Translations under genes and position numbers: made by a program
In this document: positions 16,839-24,720 of the stretch, in pieces
How the letters are laid out: every line of letters starts with the position of its first letter
Position numbering within the stretch: the stretch's first letter is position 1
Assembly: GCA_023393095.1 (NCBI GenBank)
Contig: JAEWMT010000112.1
Location: 1-34,875, forward strand
Reading direction: 5' to 3'
From: Bacillota bacterium
Lineage (GTDB): Bacteria; Bacillota; Clostridia; Lachnospirales; Lachnospiraceae
DNA length: 34,875 nt
The notes under the pieces: generated by a model
The model's input: only the letters and a program-made list of their open reading frames with translations
Database searches by the model: none
What the model was told of the DNA's origin: nothing

Positions 16839-16875
16839 ATAAATCTCCATTCTGCCGAAATACCGTTAATTTGGG

Positions 16876-16921
16876 TGCAAGCACAAACTTGCAAGCGTGA
16901 ATTAACTATTTTATAATTCAC
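16876..16921 (-). promoter_or_regulatory. Candidate control sites upstream of the AraC-DMT operon
   Basis: Two direct copies of TGCAAGC (16876-16882 and 16890-16896), 14 bp apart, are followed by an inverted repeat GTGAATTA (16897-16904) and TAATTCAC (16914-16921) with 9 bases between. These lie 40-85 bp upstream of the regulator start. AraC proteins often bind direct repeats, so self-control is plausible. No clear promoter boxes were found. Confidence 0.4.
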
Positions 16922-16995
16922 ACTTTATCCTCCTTCGAACTTAATATATCATATCACCATTAATACCTCTTGTATGATATTGATTAATTATATAT

Positions 16996-17775
16996 TTATC
17001 TTAATCTTCTGTCCTCAAAGCGGCGCATTGCCTGCAGACAGTTTATTAATCCCTGTATTCTTATTTCAAGAGGACCCTCATCAACGGCACAGTCAAGGGC
17101 AACCGCCATGTCATTGATCAGTCGGTCATCCAAATGTTTTATATTGGATGTCAGTATATCCAGCTTCTTCGTATAGGACTGTGCGTCCAAAAATTTCAAC
17201 AGGATAGAATTAACCCCAATATCCTCAATCTCATTATTCAAATTATTATTAGGAGTCTGTAACACTTGCTTAGTAACATTCTCTTTCATTGATTGTTTTC
17301 CAAGCTTATCCTTTAGCTGAAAAGTATTTCCTATCGCACTTTCTTTTGCACTTTCTTCATTATCTTTTGCGCTTTTTACATCATCTTTTGCATTATCATC
17401 TGTGTTCTCTTTTGTGTTATCTTTTATGTTTTCTTTTATGTTTTCTGCTTTATTATCTTTTGCGTTTAAAGTAATATTATTTACCACATTATTACTGTCA
17501 TTCTTTTCTTCATTATATTCTGCTGTAACAAACTCGCCTTCCTGTGTTCTTCTTAATTCAAATCGATATTTTTGCATTGCATTGGGATATTTTTCTCTAT
17601 CCACCTCACTAAGAAACATCTCAAGTGGCCTAACATATGATTTATAATCTCCGTACAAAGCCTGATAAACCACCAATTTTTCACCAGTTTCGGTATGTGT
17701 AGCTACAGTAATTATCTGATACAGCCTGTCCTTAAAATGATGATAAATCTCCCCCTGCTTTGGAATTCTTTGCAT
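16996..17775 (-). CDS. DUF1653 domain protein with low-complexity linker
   Basis: A 259-residue, probably cytoplasmic protein. The DUF1653 domain covers about 1-75 (KQGEIYHHFKDRLYQII, VVYQALYGDY, VRPLEMFLSEVD, KYRFELR); it is normally a free-standing protein of about 70-80 residues with no known function. A Lys/Asn/Asp/Glu repeat region (about 105-150; KENIKDN, KENTDDN, KDNEESAKES) links it to a helical C-terminal domain (about 185-259, ending EIRIQGLINCLQAMRRFEDRR) that I do not recognise. ATG 17773-17775 has AGGAGG seven bases upstream, better than the two upstream starts. It lies downstream of fakA behind a terminator-like hairpin, so it probably has its own promoter. The long insertion between two folded ends is unusual for this domain. 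Confidence 0.82.
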   Translation of the reverse strand: MQRIPKQGEIYHHFKDRLYQIITVATHTETGEKLVVYQALYGDYKSYVRPLEMFLSEVDREKYPNAMQKYRFELRRTQEGEFVTAEYNEEKNDSNNVVNNITLNAKDNKAENIKENIKDNTKENTDDNAKDDVKSAKDNEESAKESAIGNTFQLKDKLGKQSMKENVTKQVLQTPNNNLNNEIEDIGVNSILLKFLDAQSYTKKLDILTSNIKHLDDRLINDMAVALDCAVDEGPLEIRIQGLINCLQAMRRFEDRRLR

Positions 17776-17839
17776 ATCCATACCTCCTAATTTTCCCCGC
17801 ATATTTTATTAACAGTTATGATAACCCTAATCTTATGTA

Positions 17840-17875
17840 TTAAAATAGTGGTTCGCTTTTCACTATCGAACCACT
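17840..17875 (-). terminator. Intrinsic terminator after fakA
   Basis: On the minus strand AGTGGTTCG (17867-17875) pairs perfectly with CGAACCACT (17847-17855) around an 11-base loop, then TATTTTA follows. It lies about 170 bp after the fakA stop, beyond the 24-bp tandem array. Confidence 0.75.
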
Positions 17876-17910
17876 AAATTTAAGTCTATTTCTTTTGTAT
17901 CATTTATTCA

Positions 17911-18052
17911 ATTAATAATTTATTCTTTACTCTTCTAATTTATATCGTTTATACTATTGATCAATGTATCATTTGTACTACTGATATTTATATCATTTAC
18001 TCTACTAGTATTAATCGTTAATTCTATTAATGTTTGTAGCATTTATTCTACT
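17911..18052 (-). repeat. 24-bp degenerate tandem repeat across the fakA stop codon
   Basis: Read on the minus strand, units of 24 bases begin near 18052, 18006, 17982, 17958 and 17934, with one 22-base unit at 18028. Three good copies are AGTAGAGTAAATGATATAAA+TATC, AGTAGTACAAATGATACATT+GATC and AATAGTATAAACGATATAAA+TTAG. The first unit carries the last codons and TAA stop of fakA. An ATG directly after the TAA opens 35 in-frame codons rich in Asn, Asp, Ser and Ile before TAG, with no ribosome site. It looks like slippage-expanded DNA; I see no sign that it is translated. Confidence 0.75.
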
Positions 18053-19737
18053 GATAATACATAGTAATAAATCGGCTGTCCACCATAATGAACCTCAACA
18101 TCCATATTGGGATAAAGTTCCATGATTTGATCAGCTAATTCATTCGCTTGATCTTCGCTTACTTCTTCCCCGTAATACAGGCTGATTAATTCAGAATTCT
18201 CATCCATCAGGCATTTAATAAGTTCTAATGTAGTTTCGTCAATATCAGTACCTACGGATAAAATGGTCTTATCTCCAATACCCATGATATTACCTTGTTT
18301 TATTTCTTTGCCGTCAATACTAGTATCCCTGACAGCATAGGTAACCTGACCGGATTTAACCTTCTTCATCTCTTCGCTCATTCGTTCAGCATTTTCCCAT
18401 GGAGTCTTATCATATATAAAATTAATCACTGCAGTAATACCCTGAGGAACAGTCTTTGATGGAACAACAAATATTTTCTTATCCTCCGTAAGTTGCTTTG
18501 CCTGTTCGGCTGCCAGAATAATATTACCGTTATTCGGAAGAATGAAAATATTATCTGCATTTACTTCACTAATGGCATTTAACATGTCCTCCGTACTTGG
18601 ATTCATGGTCTGACCACCTTTGATAATATAGTCAACTCCAAGACCGGTAAAAATCTCATCCAATCCCTCACCCATGGAAACAGCAATAAATCCGGTTTTC
18701 TTTCTTGGTTGCTTTGCAGCAGCTTTATTCTCTTCTACCTTCTGATCCTTTGTCGCTTTCTGTTCTTTAGCTGCTTTCTCTGCTTCCTTTATGACTCTTT
18801 CATTATGCTCTTCTCTCATGTTGTCAATCTTCATCCTAGTTAAGGATCCATACGTTAACGCCCGCGAAATCGCAAGACCCGGATCGTTCGTATGTACATG
18901 AACCTTTACGATATCATCATCCGAAACGACCACAAGAGAATCACCAATAGATTCCAGATACGCTTTAAACTCTTCTTCTATCTTTAAATTGTATTCTTTT
19001 TCAAGCATAATTATAAATTCGGTACAGTAACCAAATTTAATATCTTCCGTTGAAATTCCCTGTCTGCCGGCACCTGTTGTTGTACCTTCATTTATTTCCA
19101 GATTACTGAAAGAGATTTCCTTACCAATAAGAGAATCATATGCTCCTTTGACTATCTCAAGCAGACCCTGACCACCGGAATCCACCACTCCTGCCTCTTT
19201 TAATACGGGTAGAAGTTCTGGTGTATTCTTTAAAACTGTTTCCATATGAGCAATTACCTCTTTACTAAAATACACCAAATCGTCTGTTACAGATACCATC
19301 TCAAGTGCTTTCTCAGCACCTCCTCTGGCAACAGTCAAGATAGTTCCTTCTTTCGGTTTCATAACAGCTCTGTATGCTGTTTCCATTGCTTTCTGGAATG
19401 CATTCGCCATGACTGTAACATTTATTTCTTTAAAATCTTTAATTTCCTTTGCAAAACCACGAAATAGCTGTGAAAGTATAACACCTGAATTACCTCTTGC
19501 TCCTCGTAGAGAACCCCCAGATATAGCTTTTGCCAGTTCTTCAATTGTGGGATTCGTTAGATTATTTACTTCTTTCACTGCAGACTTAATTGTAAGGGTC
19601 ATATTAGTACCTGTATCGCCGTCCGGCACAGGAAATACATTTAATTCATTAATTATTTCTTTATTAGCTTCTAGTCTTGCTGCTCCTGCAAGAAACATCT
19701 TTTTCAATGTTTTTGCATCTATCGTCTTAATAACCAC
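18043..19737 (-). CDS. fakA: Fatty acid kinase catalytic subunit FakA (DAK2/YloV family)
   Basis: Phosphorylates fatty acids held by FakB partners, feeding acyl-phosphate to membrane lipid synthesis. At 564 residues it is close to the usual length. The DAK2 (DhaL-like) kinase domain spans about 9-205 with the nucleotide/metal motif DGDTGTNM at 39-46 and SGGSLRGARGNSGVILSQ at 88-105. A middle domain (about 230-320, KFGYCTEFIIMLE, HVHTNDPG) and a DegV-like C-terminal domain (about 350-564, NIFILPNNGNIILAAEQA) follow. The linker at about 325-352 is rich in Lys, Ala and Glu. The start is fixed by the gap of about 30 bases after the Asp23-family gene and a GGAGG site. No FakB (DegV) gene lies in the window. 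The 24-bp tandem repeat covers the last codons. Confidence 0.96.
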   Translation of the reverse strand: MVIKTIDAKTLKKMFLAGAARLEANKEIINELNVFPVPDGDTGTNMTLTIKSAVKEVNNLTNPTIEELAKAISGGSLRGARGNSGVILSQLFRGFAKEIKDFKEINVTVMANAFQKAMETAYRAVMKPKEGTILTVARGGAEKALEMVSVTDDLVYFSKEVIAHMETVLKNTPELLPVLKEAGVVDSGGQGLLEIVKGAYDSLIGKEISFSNLEINEGTTTGAGRQGISTEDIKFGYCTEFIIMLEKEYNLKIEEEFKAYLESIGDSLVVVSDDDIVKVHVHTNDPGLAISRALTYGSLTRMKIDNMREEHNERVIKEAEKAAKEQKATKDQKVEENKAAAKQPRKKTGFIAVSMGEGLDEIFTGLGVDYIIKGGQTMNPSTEDMLNAISEVNADNIFILPNNGNIILAAEQAKQLTEDKKIFVVPSKTVPQGITAVINFIYDKTPWENAERMSEEMKKVKSGQVTYAVRDTSIDGKEIKQGNIMGIGDKTILSVGTDIDETTLELIKCLMDENSELISLYYGEEVSEDQANELADQIMELYPNMDVEVHYGGQPIYYYVLSVE

Positions 19738-19768
19738 TGGTTTTCCTCCTTAAACGTTGATCTCAGAA

Positions 19769-20125
19769 TCAGTCAATCACTCTAACACCCTCAACGAAGA
19801 TGTTAATTTTCTCTACTTCAAGTCCTGAGAACTCTTCAACATTATATTTAACGTTGCTGATCAAATTATCAGCAACCGCAGAAATACTAACACCATAGGA
19901 AACGATAATATGCAGGTCTATTGTAATTCTATTTTCTTCTATAGCAACATTGACACCGTGACTCAAGCTGTCCCTCTTTAACAATTTAACAATTCCATCC
20001 TTAACGTTAACGGAAGCCATTCCAACTACACCAAAGCATTCGATTGCCGAAGCTCCGGCATACTTTGCCAAAACATCACTATCAATTAATATTTCACCTA
20101 TTTTCGTATTCATATATCCTTTCAT
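19769..20125 (-). CDS. Asp23/Gls24 family envelope-stress protein
   Basis: A 118-residue cytoplasmic protein of the Asp23 family (YloU type), which in Firmicutes is linked to cell-wall and alkaline-stress responses. The conserved N-terminal EILIDSDVLAKYAGASAIECFGVVGMA and the strand pattern IDLHIIVSYGVSI...AVADNLISNVKY and VEKINIFVEGVRVID are present. It lacks a membrane anchor. The ATG at 20125 follows AGGAGGG at five bases. It is directly upstream of fakA on the same strand, an arrangement kept widely in Firmicutes (rpmB, yloU, yloV), so the pair is almost certainly one operon. Confidence 0.95.
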   Translation of the reverse strand: MKGYMNTKIGEILIDSDVLAKYAGASAIECFGVVGMASVNVKDGIVKLLKRDSLSHGVNVAIEENRITIDLHIIVSYGVSISAVADNLISNVKYNVEEFSGLEVEKINIFVEGVRVID

Positions 20126-20372
20126 ATTAACCCTCCTATCTATTATCTGTCATATATTTATTTTCTATGTCAATTTTATTATACCCAATATAATACTATA
20201 GATAAGCTACCACGTCTGCAGTATTGCGATAATAAAATCAGTAATTGTAGAATTATATTTAATATATGCCTTTATTACTTTCCTGCGCTTTATTTATAAC
20301 TTGTACTTCGTGATAACCATAGATTCTTCTGCATAATATATATTACTATGATTATGATTGGAAGTGACAATT

Positions 20373-20510
20373 ATGAAGAGAATGATTGGCTTTATCCTTT
20401 TTTGGATTGCCATTGGCATGACAATAATGCTATTCATCACGAATGGTATTTTGGCAATATGTATCATAATTCTATGCTTACTACTTGGCTATAATCTATT
20501 CTGTAACTAA
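20373..20510 (+). CDS. Predicted 45-residue single-helix or hairpin membrane peptide
   Basis: A small plus-strand frame of 45 codons in the gap between the Asp23-family gene and rpmB. The product starts MKRMIGFILFWIAIGMTIM, has a central ITNG turn, and continues ILAICIIILCLLLGYNLF before a stop. It is hydrophobic on both sides of a short turn, which would give two short helices. A GGAAGTGA site lies about six to eight bases before the ATG. I do not know the family. Support comes from the good ribosome site, unbroken hydrophobic design and location in an otherwise gene-free stretch; codon-level proof is not available. Confidence 0.6.
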   Translation: MKRMIGFILFWIAIGMTIMLFITNGILAICIIILCLLLGYNLFCN

Positions 20511-20632
20511 TATATATCTTCCATCTATCATGCATTCTACTTAATATTATTGATCTTAATTTTATTGATATTAATGATAAATGTTCAGAAATATATTTGT
20601 TCTAAATGAAACAATTTCGCTTGGCGGAGCGC

Positions 20633-20671
20633 TTTTTATTGCATAGGAAGTAATTTCCTATGCAATAAAAA
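20633..20671. terminator. 17-bp perfect hairpin beside the rpmB terminator
   Basis: The arms at 20633-20649 and 20655-20671 are perfect inverses (core TTGCATAGGAA / TTCCTATGCAA) with a 5-base loop and T-rich/A-rich ends, so a U-tract follows the stem on either strand. It sits beyond the rpmB terminator and overlaps its T-tail; it could be a second terminator or a bidirectional one that also stops plus-strand reading from the 45-residue gene. Confidence 0.7.
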
Positions 20672-20697
20672 ACGGGTGTCAAGATCCCCTGACACCC
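20664..20697 (-). terminator. Intrinsic terminator of rpmB
   Basis: On the minus strand GGGTGTCA (20690-20697) pairs with TGACACCC (20674-20681) around an 8-base loop and is followed by GTTTTTTATT. It begins 11 bases after the rpmB stop. A textbook intrinsic terminator. Confidence 0.92.
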
Positions 20698-20707
20698 ATC
20701 GTTTTCC

Positions 20708-20893
20708 TTATGCGCGTTCTACTTTACCGGATCTAAGACAGGAAGTACAAACATACATTTTCTTTGCTGCGCCGTTAACTTTTACCTTAACAGATTTTAC
20801 GTTGGATTTCCACATCTTGTTAGATCTTCTATGAGAATGACTCACAGCGATACCAAAGTGAGCACCTTTATCACATATCGAACATTTTGCCAT
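20708..20893 (-). CDS. rpmB: 50S ribosomal protein L28
   Basis: A 61-residue protein of the large ribosomal subunit. It has the zinc-binding form: Cys4/Cys7 (CSIC) and Cys49/Cys52 (CTSC). The usual SHSHRRSNKMWKSNVKSVKV core is present. The start is ATG 20893, with AAGGAGG eight bases upstream; an in-frame GTG three codons earlier overlaps the ribosome site and is unlikely. It has its own promoter upstream and its own terminator, so it is expressed as a single gene. In many Firmicutes it neighbours the Asp23-family gene and fakA, as it does here; in Bacillus the orientation is opposite. Confidence 0.98.
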   Translation of the reverse strand: MAKCSICDKGAHFGIAVSHSHRRSNKMWKSNVKSVKVKVNGAAKKMYVCTSCLRSGKVERA

Positions 20894-20959
20894 CAGAAGC
20901 ACCTCCTTAAGGTTTTTATCTTTTTCAATATCGACCCATTTGGCCTTACAAACAAATTC

Positions 20960-20988
20960 ATTCTACCAGAATATGAATTTAAATGCAA
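20960..20988 (-). promoter_or_regulatory. Promoter of rpmB
   Basis: On the minus strand TTGCAT (20983-20988), a 17-base spacer and TAGAAT (20960-20965) form a good housekeeping promoter. It lies about 65 bases before the rpmB start, leaving a leader that holds the ribosome site. Confidence 0.8.
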
Positions 20989-21024
20989 GCAGAATTTTGT
21001 CTATAAAATCACTTCGATAACAGC

Positions 21025-21432
21025 TTAAATATCAGATGCGGATTCCTTTTGTTTCTTAATGGCTTCTTCTACCTTTTCGTCAAATTCATCTTTCTTTTTA
21101 TTTTTTGTAAATCTGTTAATTAGATCAGGAACCATGTCCAATATCTTCGTTACACTGTCCTGTTCCTTGATATTAACTAGCTTGGAGGTTCCATTCTGAA
21201 TGACAAGAACAGAGCTTGGACAAATTTTACCACCCATACCACCTCCGGCATTATTCTTCTTTTCTCCGGCAAATGCTCCGGCAGCAACACCAAAACTTAC
21301 TTCAACCAGAGGTAAAATGATTGTATTTTCATCTACTCTGACAGCATCACCTACAACCGTTTTGGTTGTGATAAAATTATCCATGCCTTTGAATAATGAT
21401 TCAACTGTTGAATTAAAATTATTTTCTGCCAT
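21025..21432 (-). CDS. gerW: Spore protein GerW (YtfJ family)
   Basis: A 135-residue protein of the YtfJ/GerW family, which in Bacillus is needed for normal spore germination. The conserved stretch TKTVVGDAVRVDENTIILPL, the EVSFGVAAGAF segment, the GGGMGGKICPSSVLVIQNG block and the KEQDSVTKILDMVPDLI helix are all present. The Lys/Asp/Glu-rich tail is variable in the family. The start ATG abuts the stop of the DUF2953 gene, with AAAGGAGG inside that gene's last codons, so translation is coupled. Its presence shows the organism forms endospores. Control by a forespore sigma factor is expected from the family, but I did not find a clear sigma-G site. Confidence 0.96.
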   Translation of the reverse strand: MAENNFNSTVESLFKGMDNFITTKTVVGDAVRVDENTIILPLVEVSFGVAAGAFAGEKKNNAGGGMGGKICPSSVLVIQNGTSKLVNIKEQDSVTKILDMVPDLINRFTKNKKKDEFDEKVEEAIKKQKESASDI

Positions 21433-22614
21433 TTATAACGCCTCCTTTAATATTTGGAAATTATTCTTTAACTGTTTAAACCGTTTATTTAATATAAGCT
21501 TTATGACTATTATAAGGATTGTTATCAATCTTATTCTTCCACTTGCAATATGTTCTCCTTCCAGCCTTTTGTTTTCAAAATCCGGTATAATCACAACCTT
21601 GTCTCCGTAAATGCTATAAAGGAATCCTAGCACAGCCAAAGCTTGTCCTGTACTACAAGGATCTCCGGTTCCAAAATATACTCTTGATTTTAATTTTGTT
21701 GGCAACATATGTTTCAACAATCTTTTTAGACTGGCATAAGTTATTCGAAAGCCTTCTTTATTTATTTCATTCCTAGTGAAATCCAAAACCAGATCGAGTT
21801 TATTCTTTAACTTAGTAACAGTTTCTAACCACTTTAATATTTTTTGTTTAATTTCTCTGAAAAATGCAAGCACTTTTTCTTTTATCGAATTTATTTTATT
21901 TATAATTTTTTGAAAAATTGAAATCTTCGCATAGCCTTTCAATGATTGGCCTTTAACCTCATATTGATCGTCCTTCAAAGAAGATTTCATGATATCAAGC
22001 GATTCATTGTCCTTTTTATGTTCATTTTTCTGTTCAGTCTCATGCTGGGTTTCGATTATAGAAGTTGAATCTGACATTTTATTATTTTCCTTCTGTCCGG
22101 TCTCTTTATATGTCCTTGAGTTTCTATCTGATATCATCGACTGATTATATATATTAATATCTTTATTTTCATCTTTATTTACATCTTTATCCAAACCAAT
22201 ATCAATATCTTTATCTAAACCTTTATTTAATTTCTCATTTATATCTTTATCTTTACCTTTATTTTTATGAATCTTCCTTGACTGAGCATTTTTCTTATTT
22301 CTTCTTTTTATGGAAGTCATACGTTTTTTCTTTTTTACTTTTGGTAATCTTGGTTTTAAGTTATCATATAAAGTAAACCATAATACTCTTATCCGTATAT
22401 GGAATTTCCCTTCTAAGTGAGTAATTCTGGCACCAATAAGATGCAGTAACCATGATAACCTGCCATCCAAAAAGAAATCCTCACCATGAGTAACAGTCAC
22501 ACGGTATCTTATGGGTACAAGCAGTACGGTTAGAAAGACTAACAAAAGCAACCCAATAATCGCTAATAAAATGATACCGATTATTTTCAATATCAGTAGG
22601 ATAATATGAAGCAT
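21433..22614 (-). CDS. DUF2953 membrane protein (YtfI-like)
   Basis: A 393-residue protein with an N-terminal membrane helix (about 3-33) and the DUF2953 C-terminal region (about 285-372), seen as VYFGTGDPCSTGQALAVLG, IPDFENKRLEGEHIASG and a terminal hydrophobic helix. YtfI and YtfJ are paired in spore formers, and this gene abuts gerW. Between the ends is a Lys/Asp/Asn repeat block (about 118-157; KDKDINEKL, DKDIDIG, DKDVNKDENKDIN) and then an amphipathic helical stretch (about 230-280). The family is usually about 220-230 residues, so the linker accounts for most of the extra length. The start ATG 22614 has only a weak ribosome site. The function is unknown; a spore envelope role is inferred from the pairing. 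Confidence 0.9.
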   Translation of the reverse strand: MLHIILLILKIIGIILLAIIGLLLLVFLTVLLVPIRYRVTVTHGEDFFLDGRLSWLLHLIGARITHLEGKFHIRIRVLWFTLYDNLKPRLPKVKKKKRMTSIKRRNKKNAQSRKIHKNKGKDKDINEKLNKGLDKDIDIGLDKDVNKDENKDINIYNQSMISDRNSRTYKETGQKENNKMSDSTSIIETQHETEQKNEHKKDNESLDIMKSSLKDDQYEVKGQSLKGYAKISIFQKIINKINSIKEKVLAFFREIKQKILKWLETVTKLKNKLDLVLDFTRNEINKEGFRITYASLKRLLKHMLPTKLKSRVYFGTGDPCSTGQALAVLGFLYSIYGDKVVIIPDFENKRLEGEHIASGRIRLITILIIVIKLILNKRFKQLKNNFQILKEAL

Positions 22615-22692
22615 CTACCCGAACCCACCGCCTGTCTTAATAATTTACCAAATTGCAAAATCTTTTTGCAATATCCAATATCAAAGTTAATC

Positions 22693-23001
22693 TTATGTAA
22701 AATAAGCCCTTACATCAAAGTTACCAGTTTTATGATAAACCTCCATTAGCATTCTTTGTACCAAATGAACGGCTTCATTCTTTCCTTTCGCAAGTCCGAT
22801 GATACGAACCTCTGATTTTTTATAATGAGGAAAGAGAAGCTCATTTGCATCCATAATGTCAAACAGGTTGTCCTGATGGGAAGCAAATGTAATACAATAT
22901 ACTCCGAAGGTTACCTCATTATTATTAATGGAGGCGATTACCTTATCTTTTTTCTTTTTTATTTTATTACCAACATAAATTCGTGACGTCCATAAAATCA
23001 T
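22693..23001 (-). CDS. Conserved-looking protein of unknown function (102 residues)
   Basis: A 102-residue soluble protein; I do not recognise it. It starts MILWTSRIYVGNKIKKKKDK, which is basic, then has alternating strand and helix segments (VIASINNNEVTFGVYCITFA, HLVQRMLMEVYHKTG) that would suit a small alpha/beta fold. No signal peptide or membrane helix is evident. AAGGGA lies five bases before the ATG. It stands 91 bp after the 474-residue unknown gene and 78 bp before the DUF2953 gene, all on one strand, so it may belong to a sporulation-linked operon (inference). Confidence 0.7.
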   Translation of the reverse strand: MILWTSRIYVGNKIKKKKDKVIASINNNEVTFGVYCITFASHQDNLFDIMDANELLFPHYKKSEVRIIGLAKGKNEAVHLVQRMLMEVYHKTGNFDVRAYFT

Positions 23002-23092
23002 AAGAGTCCCTTACCTTTAAATATGGAGATTCTATTGCTTGCAATTTGTCTTTAACATAAGTATACCACAAATTACCATTAATAATACAGTC

Positions 23093-24517
23093 TTATTCAG
23101 ACATAATTCCATTAATTATCTCATAGCAGGCTACTTTTTCATAACGATCAGCACATCTTTCAAGGCTGTAGATAACATAATCCATTACTTCTTTATGACT
23201 TGTGAAAAATACCGGCATCTTGTTCAAAGTATTTGCCATTACTGCACGGCCTATCATTTTGTCATGTGAGGAAAACAGATTCTGAAGTTCCTTTTCCAAA
23301 GCATCCATTTCTTTCTTTATTCTATCTTCATCAACAACGAGATCAGCTGCTGCCTTAATCTCTAAATCAATAAATAAGCTGTTTGATAATAATTTCTGGG
23401 CACACACAATCACCTGCATAAACTGACTTAACATGAGACTTTGAACCATATTGTTGTGATTATGTCCGATATCATACAGTGCATTCTCCATTACATCAAT
23501 GTCAATGGATAGTTCCTCTTGTACCCCTTCCAAATCTACAAACTTCTGAGTTAATTCAGACGGAAGTTCTACTTTCTCCTTCTCAAGGAATGCCTTATTA
23601 ATATCCCCAATAATAGAGATTGCTGCTTCTGTTGTCTTCCTGTCAATGCAATCCACCATTCCGGAATAAGGAATGCAAAGAAGAATTACATATATTTCAT
23701 TTATGATTTCCTGTAGGCTAATATACACAGATGTTTCTGTTTCTAATGTCAAAGTCGCTGCATGGAGCATATTTAATGCTTTTTCATAGTTTTCTTTCGT
23801 GATGTCCTTGTAATCCAGATGGGATAGATGCTCTTTCTTCTCCCATAACCTAGGATAAAATGTCTCCATTTCTTCCTCTTGATACAGCATAGCAGATGTC
23901 TTAAGCATATATAAATAGGTATCAAGTGCCTCAGTATCATTTCCCAGATATGCATTCAGGCTTTCTTTTAATATATCAAAATATTTTTGCTTGGTCATTC
24001 TTATCGGCAGTTGGCCAAGTATTTCTTTTATTTTTTCATTAATTACAAAATTATCTTCGGAATCAAAGATATATCTGAGAATTTCTTTTGAAAATTCAGT
24101 ATCATCATCAATTTCTTTAATACCCTCTTTAAATCTATATTCCAAGCGGTTAAGTACATATTCATAATTTTGAAATAGATCCGTGTAAGCGGTAAGTGCC
24201 CCCATCCGTTTCATGATATCCTTACGGATATTATCTATCTGTCGGATTGCCTCTTCCCGTCCATCTCCACTCTGACTCTTTAATATAAAATTACTAATAA
24301 TATCATTAATTTTCGATATTACAGTTTGTATATCCTGACTCCAAGTATTCTCATCATCATAATAGGCTTCATAAAAAGTAAAATAGTGCATGGCCAGCCG
24401 CACTTCTGCCATGATCTGATAATCTTCAGCCATATAATTTAATAACTGTGGTATATTCTGTTCTAATAATCTGCCGACCTCTATTTCTTTGCTGATATGT
24501 CTAATTCTCTTATCCAT
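23093..24517 (-). CDS. All-helical protein of unknown function (474 residues)
   Basis: A 474-residue, acidic and almost entirely helical protein. I do not recognise a domain. Acidic and hydrophobic residues are spaced as in stacked amphipathic helices from about 10 to 470 (for example REEAIRQIDNIRKDIMKRMG, EDRIKKEMDALEKELQNLF). A motif-like stretch, ALYDIGHNHNNMVQSLMLSQF at about 348-368, carries two histidines in the only Gly/Asn-rich segment and may be functionally central. There are no signal peptide, membrane helix or nucleotide-binding motifs. AGGATGG lies about seven bases before the ATG. It is upstream of the 102-residue unknown, the DUF2953 gene and gerW on the same strand. Confidence 0.75.
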   Translation of the reverse strand: MDKRIRHISKEIEVGRLLEQNIPQLLNYMAEDYQIMAEVRLAMHYFTFYEAYYDDENTWSQDIQTVISKINDIISNFILKSQSGDGREEAIRQIDNIRKDIMKRMGALTAYTDLFQNYEYVLNRLEYRFKEGIKEIDDDTEFSKEILRYIFDSEDNFVINEKIKEILGQLPIRMTKQKYFDILKESLNAYLGNDTEALDTYLYMLKTSAMLYQEEEMETFYPRLWEKKEHLSHLDYKDITKENYEKALNMLHAATLTLETETSVYISLQEIINEIYVILLCIPYSGMVDCIDRKTTEAAISIIGDINKAFLEKEKVELPSELTQKFVDLEGVQEELSIDIDVMENALYDIGHNHNNMVQSLMLSQFMQVIVCAQKLLSNSLFIDLEIKAAADLVVDEDRIKKEMDALEKELQNLFSSHDKMIGRAVMANTLNKMPVFFTSHKEVMDYVIYSLERCADRYEKVACYEIINGIMSE

Positions 24518-24681
24518 TACTTAACCATCCTGTCCCTATTTTGCTTAACTGTATATTTCTAAGCTTCATTATAGCAGTAGTATCCATAATAAACCAGTAA
24601 TATATATTAAACTAATTCGCATTATTTGCTTTATTCGTTACCTGGTGTTGATTTTATACAAAAATGTATCCTATTATTAAC

Positions 24682-24720
24682 AAGTGCCTATTATTTATGA
24701 TAATAAGCACTTTATTTTTC
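24682..24720. terminator. Hairpin in the 347-bp gap after the rhomboid-like gene
   Basis: AAGTGCcTATTA (24682-24693) pairs with TAATAaGCACTT (24701-24712), one mismatch each side. On the plus strand a T-rich tail TATTTTTC follows; on the minus strand the tail is TTAATAAT, weaker. It lies 150 bp beyond the rhomboid-like stop. Apart from this I see no gene in 24518-24864. Confidence 0.5.

Noticed and set aside
17289..17647. Plus-strand frames rich in Leu, Phe and Ser over the DUF1653 linker
   Set aside because: They are the antisense shadow of the Lys/Asn/Asp repeat region and have no ribosome sites.
18008..18042. Separate 35-codon gene beginning right after the fakA stop
   Set aside because: No ribosome site and the codons just follow the repeat unit; better explained as tandem-repeat DNA.
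17911..18052. CRISPR array
   Set aside because: The 24-bp units are directly adjacent and degenerate with no spacers, so this is a plain tandem repeat.
21200..21610. 136-codon plus-strand frame across gerW and DUF2953
   Set aside because: Antisense to two confident genes, no ribosome site, no recognisable protein.
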